From NCBI GenBank assembly GCA_030589825.1, contig JAUUZT010000066.1:1-5512 (forward strand): a stretch of DNA of 5,512 bases, given 5' to 3'. A program made the translations under genes and the position numbers. The DNA is from Dehalococcoidia bacterium (GTDB lineage: Bacteria > Chloroflexota > Dehalococcoidia > GIF9 > AB-539-J10). Of the stretch, positions 1 through 5,512 are shown piece after piece. Numbering within the stretch: the stretch's first letter is position 1; every line of letters begins with the position of its first letter. The notes under the pieces were generated by a model, which ran no database searches, was not told where the DNA came from, and was given only the letters and a program-made list of their open reading frames with translations.

Positions 1-665
1 CCGATAGTTACCGCTTCATAAAGATGTTCCAGTTTTCCTGCTCCTCCTGAAGCGGTGACTGGAATCCCAACCGATTCGGCTACCGCACTGGTCATTTCAA
101 GGTCATAGCCATTCTTTGTTCCATCAGCGTCTTTGCTTGTAAGTAGAATTTCTCCGGCTCCCAGTTCTTCAACCTTCTTGGCCCAGTCAACGATGTTCAT
201 TCCTGTAGCCTCATTGCCTCCCTTCACAACTACCTCTAACCTTGGAACGTGGTCTCCTGGGTGATTCTTTCGTCCATCGATGGCAACAACCAGCCTGTTT
301 TTTCCAAGCTCGTGTGCAGCCTGGCTTATTAATTTGGGGTTCTCCACCGCGGCGGTATTTATTGAAACTTTATCTACACCTATGTTAAGCAGTGCCTTCA
401 TATCTTCGATATTTCTAATGCCTCCACCTACTGTGAAGGGGACGGTGACTTTGTTAGCGACCCTCTTCACCCAGTCAAGTCTTGTCCCTCTGTTCTCTGT
501 AGTGGCAGCAATATCGAGGAAAACCAATTCATCAGCGCCCTCAAGACAATATGCAGTTGCTGCCTCTACAGGGTCTCGTGCGTCCCGGAGGTTTACAAAA
601 CGTACTCCTTTTACAACCCTGCCATCTTTGATATCAAGGCAGGGAATTATCTTTATCTGGTTCAT
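1..665 (-). CDS. hisF: Imidazole glycerol phosphate synthase cyclase subunit HisF (3' end cut by window edge)
   Basis: HisF is the cytoplasmic cyclase subunit of IGP synthase. With HisH-supplied ammonia it converts PRFAR to imidazole glycerol phosphate and AICAR, linking histidine and purine synthesis. The 221 full codons visible read as a (beta/alpha)8 barrel: the N-terminus IIPCLDIKDGRVVKG carries catalytic Asp11, AIDGR carries catalytic Asp130, and phosphate-binding loops appear as FTVGGGI (77-83), LTSKDADGTKNGYD (175-188) and TASGGAG (204-210). The family is usually about 250-255 residues, so roughly 30 C-terminal residues lie outside the window. The ATG at 665-663 gives the standard family N-terminus. 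It lies 97 bp downstream of the co-directional ychF gene; no other his gene is visible. By alignment from memory with Thermotoga HisF, the ammonia-gate Arg5 is Lys here, while Glu46 and Lys99 are kept. Identity is certain from the motifs. Confidence 0.97.
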   Translation of the reverse strand, partial: MNQIKIIPCLDIKDGRVVKGVRFVNLRDARDPVEAATAYCLEGADELVFLDIAATTENRGTRLDWVKRVANKVTVPFTVGGGIRNIEDMKALLNIGVDKVSINTAAVENPKLISQAAHELGKNRLVVAIDGRKNHPGDHVPRLEVVVKGGNEATGMNIVDWAKKVEELGAGEILLTSKDADGTKNGYDLEMTSAVAESVGIPVTASGGAGKLEHLYEAVTI

Positions 666-677
666 GTGATATTGTCG

Positions 678-684
678 CTCCCTC
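678..684 (-). promoter_or_regulatory. Ribosome binding site of hisF
   Basis: On the minus strand GAGGGAG precedes the hisF ATG, with 12 nt between them. GGAG is complementary to the 3' end of 16S rRNA. The spacing is a little long, but no better site exists and the downstream ATG gives the standard HisF N-terminus. Confidence 0.55.
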
Positions 685-731
685 TTTATTATTTTAAATC
701 CATGTTAATTTTATTAGGGTTCAACTTCTAT

Positions 732-759
732 ATAGTATTGAAGTAACAACTATTGTGAA
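732..759 (-). promoter_or_regulatory. Candidate promoter for hisF
   Basis: On the minus strand TTCACA (759-754, five of six matches to TTGACA) is followed after 16 nt by TACTAT (737-732, four of six to TATAAT). It begins immediately after the ychF stop codon and would start transcription near 725, leaving a leader of about 60 nt before hisF. No Rho-independent terminator is seen between ychF and hisF, so read-through from ychF is equally possible. A second AT-rich hexamer, TAAAAT at 696-691, is too close to the ribosome binding site to be preferred. The call rests on consensus matching by eye in AT-rich DNA. Confidence 0.3.
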
Positions 760-760
760 G

Positions 761-1852
761 CTATACATTAAACAGGAAATTGATTATGTCTCCATCCTGA
801 ACAATATAATTCTTACCTTCTGTTCTCAATACGCCTCTTTTTCTGGCTTCGCTCATGTTTCCGCAACGTTTGAAATCGGTATAGCTTATTACTTCAGCTC
901 GGATAAAGCCTCTTTCTATATCAGAATGTATTTTACTTGCGGCTTGTGGGGCGATGGTGTTACTGGGAATTGTCCATGCTTTTACCTCATCAGCCCCTGT
1001 AGTAAAAAAAGAAAAAAGACCAAGAAGGCTATAGGAACTATTAATGACCCTGTTCAGAGCCGGTTCAGTTAGACCCATAGTGTCGCGAAATTCCCTGGCG
1101 CTGGAATTATCAAGCTGACTTAATTCCATCTCCAGTTTGCCACAGATGGCTACTACTGCGAATTGATGGTAAGATTCCTTTATCTCGTTTTCGAGTGTTG
1201 TAGACTGTGCGAGTTGAGTTTCTCCGATATTCAGGATAATCATCATTGGTTTTATGGTGAGAAATTGGTAATGCTGTATAGTTTTTAGTTCATGCTGATC
1301 GAAGGCTTGCTGTCTTATTGGGATGTCGTTTTCCAAATCTTTCTTGATTCTGTTTAGTAAGTTCTGTTCTTTTAAATACGAATCTCTCTCTGTTACCTTG
1401 GCCTTTTTTAATGCAGAGTCTATTTTGTTAAGTCTTCTTTCAATGATGGTTAGGTCCGAAAAGGCAAGTTCCAGATCCATTGTGCTTATATCTCTCTCTG
1501 CATCTATATTGCCTTCAGAATGAACAATATTTTTATCCTCAAAGGTCCGCACCACCTGCAACAGAGCATCGGCAGTAGTAAGGTAATTAAGGATTTCTCC
1601 TGTTATTTCTCCTTTATTGCTGACAGCCTTGAGTGAAGCGCCAGTATCAACATAATTTACTTCAGCTGGAGTTGATTTTTTAGGATGGAATATTTCAGTT
1701 AAATCAAGAAGACGGGTATCCGGTACTTTGGCAATACCAATGTTGGGGTGTAGAGAGGAAGAATAAGCAGTGACCTCTGCATTGCCTTTTGTCAGGGTAT
1801 TAAATATAGTTGTTTTGCCGCCCTTTGCCAGTCCAATGATAGCGACTTTCAT
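761..1852 (-). CDS. ychF: Divergent YchF/Obg-family P-loop NTPase with C-terminal TGS domain
   Basis: The 363-residue product has the length and layout of YchF (OLA1 family), a ribosome-associated ATPase/GTPase linked to translation and stress responses. The N-terminal G domain has a P-loop GLAKGGKTT (7-15), and NIGE (208-211) fits the NxxE signature that gives YchF its preference for ATP. Residues about 130-175 are rich in charged and leucine residues and fit the family's helical coiled-coil insert. The TGS domain (about 276-363) is strongly conserved: KAWTIP (291-296), APQAASKIHSD (301-311), RGFIRAEVISY (314-324) and the terminal GKNYIVQDGDIINF. The G domain is unusual: the normal NVGKS core of the P-loop is KGGKT here, and the switch II DIAG motif is replaced by VDTGAS, which lacks DxxG. 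It belongs to the YchF fold, but whether it hydrolyses nucleotide like classical YchF is uncertain. The ATG at 1852 has no Shine-Dalgarno and lies 3 nt after a -10-like box. Confidence 0.88.
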   Translation of the reverse strand: MKVAIIGLAKGGKTTIFNTLTKGNAEVTAYSSSLHPNIGIAKVPDTRLLDLTEIFHPKKSTPAEVNYVDTGASLKAVSNKGEITGEILNYLTTADALLQVVRTFEDKNIVHSEGNIDAERDISTMDLELAFSDLTIIERRLNKIDSALKKAKVTERDSYLKEQNLLNRIKKDLENDIPIRQQAFDQHELKTIQHYQFLTIKPMMIILNIGETQLAQSTTLENEIKESYHQFAVVAICGKLEMELSQLDNSSAREFRDTMGLTEPALNRVINSSYSLLGLFSFFTTGADEVKAWTIPSNTIAPQAASKIHSDIERGFIRAEVISYTDFKRCGNMSEARKRGVLRTEGKNYIVQDGDIINFLFNV

Positions 1853-1855
1853 GTT

Positions 1856-1867
1856 CTTATTTTACCA
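1856..1867 (-). promoter_or_regulatory. Extended -10 promoter element of ychF
   Basis: On the minus strand TGGTAAAATAAG (1867 to 1856) contains the extended -10 form TGnTAAAAT. The hexamer ends at 1859, so the expected start of transcription, about 7 nt on, falls at or next to the A of the ychF ATG (1852). No clear -35 box and no Shine-Dalgarno sequence are seen. A leaderless ychF transcript is inferred, not shown. Confidence 0.45.
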
Positions 1868-1908
1868 CATATTTTTATCCTGAACTTCCATATGCCTGGT
1901 TTGCTCTA

Positions 1909-1920
1909 TGATAAAATAAG
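1909..1920 (+). promoter_or_regulatory. Extended -10 promoter element of holA
   Basis: TGATAAAATAAG is the mirror copy of the element in front of ychF (11 of 12 positions identical) and contains TGnTAAAAT. The hexamer ends at 1917 and the holA ATG begins at 1926, so transcription would start at or within 1 to 2 nt of the start codon. An overlapping TATGAT at 1907-1912 is an alternative -10. No convincing -35 and no Shine-Dalgarno sequence are visible. Confidence 0.45.
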
Positions 1921-1925
1921 CTGCG

Positions 1926-2951
1926 ATGTTCTACATTTTGTATGGTTTAGACGATTATTCACTAAGTCAGTATATTGATAAGGTAAAAGGTGGGTTGGGT
2001 GACCCTGAGATGCTGAAAGTTAATACCAGCAGGCTTGATGGTAAAAAGTTAACCGAGAAGGAATTAAAAAACAGCTGCTATGCTATGCCTTTTTTATCAT
2101 CTTACCGAATTGTTATGATTGAAGGTTTATTAGGGCAGTTTGAGTACAAACGAGGAAAACAACAGCCTGTTAATACTGGTACTGGTAAGGCAGGAAAGAA
2201 ACTGAAAGAATGGCAGAATCTGGGAGGGATTATTCGAGAAATGCCACAAAGTACCGTGCTGATAATGGTTGATGCTGAAATAAAGGTAAAAAATCCCATG
2301 TTGAAGAAACTTGAACCACTGCTGGAAGAACTAAAATCATTGGCAGAAGTAAGGGTGTTTTCTTCACTTAAGGGGCGAGATTTGAGAGCCTGGGTAAAAC
2401 GGCGGGCATCTGAGGAATCTGCGGATATATCCGACAAAGCAGTAATGCTGTTGATTGAACTTATTGGCAGCAATCTATGGAGCATGAATAATGAAATACT
2501 GAAGCTAGCCCTCTATGTACAGGGACGTACTATCAACGAGAAAGATGTAGCGGCTTTGGCAGATTACAGTCGGGAGACAAACATCTTTCTATTGGTAGAT
2601 GCTATTGTTGAAGGTAAGAGTAACGTAGCACAGCGGATGCTTTATCATATGTATCAGTCAGGTTCTTCTCCTTCTTATATCTTATCCATGATAAATCGGC
2701 AGTTTCGCCTGATAGCGCAAGCCCTGGAACTAGACTCTGGTTTATCAGGATGGCAAATACAGACCAAACTGGGAGTGTCCGGTTATCCGCTGGAGAAGAC
2801 ACTTAAACAGGCAAAGTCATATAATATTAAACGGGTCAGCAGTGCTTATGCAGAGTTGATAAAAGCTGACATTGCTATTAAAAGTGGGGAATATCTTGAT
2901 AATCAGTCAGCCCTTGAATTTATGATTTTAAGTATTGGCAGGGCTGGATAA
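1926..2951 (+). CDS. holA: DNA polymerase III subunit delta (clamp loader)
   Basis: HolA is the delta subunit of the clamp-loader complex. It opens the beta sliding clamp so that it can be placed on primed DNA. The 341-residue product matches the family's usual length of about 330-345 and has its three-part layout. The N-terminal RecA-like domain (about 1-145) starts FYILYGLDDYSL and has the segment AMPFLSSYRIVMIEG (53-67), the usual clamp-contact region after the conserved PF. The second domain (about 150-212) has LRAWVKRRA and the signature IGSNLWSMNNEILKLALY (180-197). The C-terminal helical collar (about 213-341) has FLLVDAIVEG and INRQFRLIAQALEL. Residues 74-95 form a Lys/Gly-rich loop that is probably flexible. 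An in-frame TAA at 1917-1919 makes ATG 1926 the first possible ATG. There is no Shine-Dalgarno sequence. The stop codon overlaps the ATG of a 45-codon frame, and alaS follows 133 bp downstream. Confidence 0.93.
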   Translation: MFYILYGLDDYSLSQYIDKVKGGLGDPEMLKVNTSRLDGKKLTEKELKNSCYAMPFLSSYRIVMIEGLLGQFEYKRGKQQPVNTGTGKAGKKLKEWQNLGGIIREMPQSTVLIMVDAEIKVKNPMLKKLEPLLEELKSLAEVRVFSSLKGRDLRAWVKRRASEESADISDKAVMLLIELIGSNLWSMNNEILKLALYVQGRTINEKDVAALADYSRETNIFLLVDAIVEGKSNVAQRMLYHMYQSGSSPSYILSMINRQFRLIAQALELDSGLSGWQIQTKLGVSGYPLEKTLKQAKSYNIKRVSSAYAELIKADIAIKSGEYLDNQSALEFMILSIGRAG

Positions 2952-3088
2952 TGATGATGTGGCATAACTTGTATATTAGCTGTACTAGATTGCTTCCCTA
3001 TGGCTCCTGTGCTACTATGCTGCAATTCATTTTCGAACAACAGCCATTTTATTATCCTGCAAAACCAGACGAGGTGGTATATCAGTGA
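2951..3088 (+). CDS. Possible small ORF bridging holA and alaS (45 codons, uncertain)
   Basis: An open frame of 45 codons begins with three ATG codons in a row (2951-2959). The first overlaps the holA stop as TAATG. Its TGA (3086-3088) overlaps the alaS GTG start as GTGA. AGGG at 2940-2943, 7 nt before the first ATG, could serve as a Shine-Dalgarno sequence, although holA codons also constrain those bases. The peptide is rich in aromatic residues and methionine, has two cysteines, and shows no signal peptide, clear membrane helix or known motif. It has only two alanine codons, which argues against an attenuation leader for alaS. A frame of this length has roughly a one in ten chance of being open at random, and the GTGA overlap follows automatically from the second alaS codon being AAC. 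It may be a coupled small gene or an accident. No function can be assigned. Confidence 0.22.
   Translation: MMMWHNLYISCTRLLPYGSCATMLQFIFEQQPFYYPAKPDEVVYQ
3026..3055 (+). promoter_or_regulatory. Weak candidate promoter for alaS
   Basis: TATTAT at 3050-3055 (five of six to TATAAT) lies 18 nt after TTCATT at 3026-3031 (three of six to TTGACA). Transcription would start near 3062 and leave a leader of about 20 nt holding the alaS Shine-Dalgarno sequence. An alternative pair is TTGCTT (2990-2995) and TACTAT (3013-3018), spaced 17 nt. Neither is strong, and no terminator is visible after holA, so alaS may also be read through from holA. The leader is too short to hold a T-box. Confidence 0.22.
3071..3076 (+). 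promoter_or_regulatory. Ribosome binding site of alaS
   Basis: GAGGTG is a strong match to the anti-Shine-Dalgarno sequence and stands 8 nt before GTG at 3085, an ideal spacing. It settles the non-ATG start of alaS, since the next in-frame methionine is 42 residues in, past conserved sequence. Confidence 0.8.
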
Positions 3089-5512
3089 ACGGTGACGAAC
3101 TCAGGAAACTTTTCTTAAAATTCTTTGAGGAGAGAGACCACAAAGTTATATCCAGTGCTTCTCTGGTTCCTCATGGTGACCCTACATTACTATTAACCTC
3201 TGCCGGTATGGCACAGTTTAAAGCTTATTATCTGGGACTGGAGAAGCCTCCACATCCCAAACTAACTTCATGCCAGAAATGCTTTCGTACTACCGATATA
3301 GAGGGTGTTGGGGATTCACAGCACCTTACTTTCTTCGAGATGATGGGAAATTTCAGCATCGGTGACTATTTTAAAAAGGAAGCTATTGCATGGGCATGGG
3401 AATTTGCCACTCAATATCTGAAAATGCCGGAGGAGCGTTTATGGGTGACGATTTACATGAATGATGATGAGGCAGAGGAGTATTGGAAGGAAACAGGTGT
3501 TCCTGCCGAAAGGATATTGCGATTTGGGGAAGAACACAATTTCTGGGGGCCTGCAGGTAACTCGGGTCCCTGTGGCCCATGCAGTGAAATACACTATGAT
3601 TTAGGCAAAGAAATTGGCTGCGGCAGGCCAGAATGTGGCCCTAATTGCGACTGTGGGCGTTTTTGCGAAATCTGGAACCTTGTTTTTACTCAATATAACC
3701 AGGATGTTGATGGAAAGCGCAGCCCTCTGGCTAAGCCAAATATAGATACTGGTATGGGATTGGAAAGAGTTGCTATGGTCATGCAGGGCAAATATTCAGT
3801 TTATGAATCAGACCTTTTCCTGCCAATTATTAAGCGTGTTTGCCATATCTCAGGTAAAAAGTACGCTGATAATGAAGAAGATGATCGTGCCATAAGGGTT
3901 GTTGCTGAACATAGCAGGAGCATTGCTTTTCTTATCGGCGACGGGGTTTTGCCCTCAAATGAAGGAAGGGGATATGTTTTACGGCGAATATTACGCCGAG
4001 CCTCTCTTTTTGGTAGACGATTGGGATTATCGGAACCTTTTCTCGTAGAAATCGTTCAAATCACTGTTAATACTATGGGTCATATATATCCTGAACTGAT
4101 AAAAAATCGTAGCTTGATTACCGAAGTGGTCAGAGCGGGAGAAGAGAAGTTTATAGCTACATTAGAGGTAGGGCTTGGTATGGTGGAGAAACTTATTGAA
4201 GAAACATTGGAAGATGGCAAAAAATATCTTTCAGGGGAGCAGGTGTTCAGACTCTATGATACCTATGGCTTTCCGAATGAGCTAACGGAGGAGCTTGCCA
4301 GAGAGAAAGGATTGTTGGTGGATGGCGAAAGTTTCAAGGTAGAGATGGGAAAACAACGGGAAAGAGCCAGGGGGAGCCACCGGTTTTCTTACGATGAGAC
4401 AATTGACAGAGGTAGTAAAAATATTTTACCTGTAGAGTTCGTGGGATATGATAACAGCATTTCTCAGGCTATCATATTGGATTTAACTGTTGACGGGCAG
4501 TCTTGGGAAGAGGTTTCTGAAGGCAAAGAAGTAGACATAATACTAGACAAGACTCCATTCTATGGGGAAAAGGGAGGCCAGGTTGGTGATACAGGTGAAA
4601 TCAGCAACAGCCAAGGAAAGATTATTATTACTAATACAATCAGTGGTCAGGGAAACCTTATAATTCACCATGGAAAAATTACTGAAGGGACTATGTCTGT
4701 TGGTATGGTTGTAGAGGCGAAGATTGATTTGATGCGCAGATTGGATATAGCTCGTAATCATAGTGCCACTCATCTTCTTCAGGCTGCAATGAGGCAGATA
4801 TTGGGAGGACATATTTCACAAAGAGGTTCGTCAGTCGAATCTGGCAGGTTCAGGTTTGATTTCTCTCAGATGTCTCCGGTGAGCAGGGAAGAGGTAACCC
4901 GAATTCAAAGGTGGGTTAATAAAAAAATAAGACAGGATTTATTGGTAAAGACCAATGTTATGTCTTATAACCAGGCTCTTGATGGAGGTGCGGTGGCTTT
5001 ATTTGAGGAGAAATATGGCGATATAGTTCGGGTTGTTAAAATGGGAGAACCAGCGGTAAGCATGGAATTATGTGGGGGCACCCACGTACAATCAACGGGA
5101 CAGATTGGACTGTTTCTGATAACGGCTGAAAGCAGTATTGGTACTGGACTGTGTCGCATTGAAGCAGTGACTGGCAGGGCAGCGGAATTACTGGTAGAGG
5201 AACGATTCTTAGCTTTATATAATGTGGCGGGAGATATTGAAGCCTCGGTTGAAACTGTTCCAGCCAGAGTAAAGAGCCTTGTTAGTGATATGGAGAAAGA
5301 GCGTAAGCATTCCCAATTATTAGAAAAGCAATTGTTACGATATCTGGCAAAATCGCTGTTGACGATGACCACGAAAGTGAAGGGGGTAACTGTATTGGCA
5401 GTTAAGGTGGAATCGCTAACCACACCTGCTCTCAGGGAGATGGGAGATATATTGAGAGATAGTTTGGATAGTGCTGTAATTGTCCTGGCGGTGATTTATC
5501 AAAACAGGCTAA
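3085..5512 (+). CDS. alaS: Alanyl-tRNA synthetase (GTG start; 3' end cut by window edge)
   Basis: AlaS charges tRNA(Ala) with alanine in the cytoplasm and removes mischarged serine or glycine. The frame stays open for 809 codons to the window edge; the family is about 870-880 residues, so roughly 60-70 are missing. The class II catalytic core (about 1-240) has motif 2, with CFRTTDIEGVGD (Arg68) and FFEMMGNFSIGDYFKK (83-98), and motif 3 NIDTGMGLER (219-228). A cysteine cluster (C179, C184, C188, C190, C194) lies where bacterial AlaS often has a Cys/His zinc site. The tRNA-recognition domain (about 245-450) follows. The editing domain (about 460-710) has TPFYGEKGGQVGD (490-502) and the complete zinc site H559-SAT-H563 plus C663-GGT-H667. 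A charged helix at about 726-755 begins the C-Ala region. The GTG start is supported by GAGGTG 8 nt upstream and gives the standard N-terminus GDELRKLFLKFF. There is no frameshift or internal stop. Identity is certain. Confidence 0.97.
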   Translation, partial: MNGDELRKLFLKFFEERDHKVISSASLVPHGDPTLLLTSAGMAQFKAYYLGLEKPPHPKLTSCQKCFRTTDIEGVGDSQHLTFFEMMGNFSIGDYFKKEAIAWAWEFATQYLKMPEERLWVTIYMNDDEAEEYWKETGVPAERILRFGEEHNFWGPAGNSGPCGPCSEIHYDLGKEIGCGRPECGPNCDCGRFCEIWNLVFTQYNQDVDGKRSPLAKPNIDTGMGLERVAMVMQGKYSVYESDLFLPIIKRVCHISGKKYADNEEDDRAIRVVAEHSRSIAFLIGDGVLPSNEGRGYVLRRILRRASLFGRRLGLSEPFLVEIVQITVNTMGHIYPELIKNRSLITEVVRAGEEKFIATLEVGLGMVEKLIEETLEDGKKYLSGEQVFRLYDTYGFPNELTEELAREKGLLVDGESFKVEMGKQRERARGSHRFSYDETIDRGSKNILPVEFVGYDNSISQAIILDLTVDGQSWEEVSEGKEVDIILDKTPFYGEKGGQVGDTGEISNSQGKIIITNTISGQGNLIIHHGKITEGTMSVGMVVEAKIDLMRRLDIARNHSATHLLQAAMRQILGGHISQRGSSVESGRFRFDFSQMSPVSREEVTRIQRWVNKKIRQDLLVKTNVMSYNQALDGGAVALFEEKYGDIVRVVKMGEPAVSMELCGGTHVQSTGQIGLFLITAESSIGTGLCRIEAVTGRAAELLVEERFLALYNVAGDIEASVETVPARVKSLVSDMEKERKHSQLLEKQLLRYLAKSLLTMTTKVKGVTVLAVKVESLTTPALREMGDILRDSLDSAVIVLAVIYQNRL

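Noticed and set aside
280..669. Plus-strand open frame of 129 codons opposite hisF
   Set aside because: It is antisense to a certain hisF gene, has Ser/Thr/Phe-rich shadow composition and no ribosome binding site or family resemblance.
720..746. Possible terminator hairpin between ychF and hisF (TTCAA/TTGAA or ACTTC/GAAGT)
   Set aside because: The stems are only 5 bp, AT-rich, overlapping and mutually exclusive, have loops of 11 to 13 nt and no following U-run in the right orientation.
755..1072. Plus-strand open frame of 105 codons opposite the 3' end of ychF
   Set aside because: It covers the strongly conserved TGS-domain coding sequence of ychF on the other strand, starts at a non-ATG-supported position without a Shine-Dalgarno sequence, and looks like a shadow frame.
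2952..3084. T-box or other riboswitch leader before alaS
   Set aside because: No T-box consensus, specifier stem or antiterminator is visible and the gap is only 133 bp.
4965..5423. Minus-strand open frame of 152 codons opposite alaS
   Set aside because: It lies opposite the alaS editing and C-Ala coding sequence, whose protein motifs are unmistakable. Its Ser/Thr-rich composition is typical of an antisense shadow.
3085..5512. alaS as a pseudogene because it lacks an ATG start and a stop
   Set aside because: GTG with an ideal Shine-Dalgarno gives the standard N-terminus. The frame is uninterrupted with all key motifs intact, and the missing stop is due to the window edge.

Overview
This window looks like ordinary chromosomal housekeeping DNA from a bacterium of moderate-to-low GC (about mid-40s percent by eye). 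The AlaS, HolA and YchF sequences resemble, from memory, those of Chloroflexota, perhaps Dehalococcoidia. That placement is a low-confidence impression and was not tested by any search. I see no insertion sequence, CRISPR array, tRNA, rRNA, prophage or toxin-antitoxin module.

Left half, minus strand: a divergent YchF-family P-loop NTPase (1852 to 761) is followed after 97 bp by hisF (665 to 1), whose C-terminal end lies beyond the left edge. HisF makes the imidazole ring of histidine and AICAR. It has its own Shine-Dalgarno sequence and a candidate promoter just after the ychF stop, so it may be transcribed alone or read through from ychF.

Right half, plus strand: holA (1926-2951), the delta subunit of the DNA polymerase III clamp loader, is followed by alaS (3085 to beyond the right edge), alanyl-tRNA synthetase. 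AlaS starts at GTG behind a good Shine-Dalgarno sequence. Its 809 visible codons include the catalytic, tRNA-binding and editing domains and the first part of the C-Ala domain. The 133 bp between holA and alaS are spanned by a 45-codon open frame that touches both neighbours (TAATG at one end, GTGA at the other). It may be a small coupled gene or a chance frame.

The two halves diverge from a 73-bp region at 1853-1925. It carries a near-perfect 12-nt inverted pair, TGRTAAAATAAG, each copy ending 3 to 5 nt before a start codon. The copies look like two mirrored extended -10 promoters. Neither ychF nor holA has a Shine-Dalgarno sequence, so both may be translated from leaderless mRNAs, unlike hisF and alaS. 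This promoter pair, the degenerate nucleotide-binding motifs of YchF and the bridging small ORF are the points most worth a second look. I did not find a convincing new multi-gene system.
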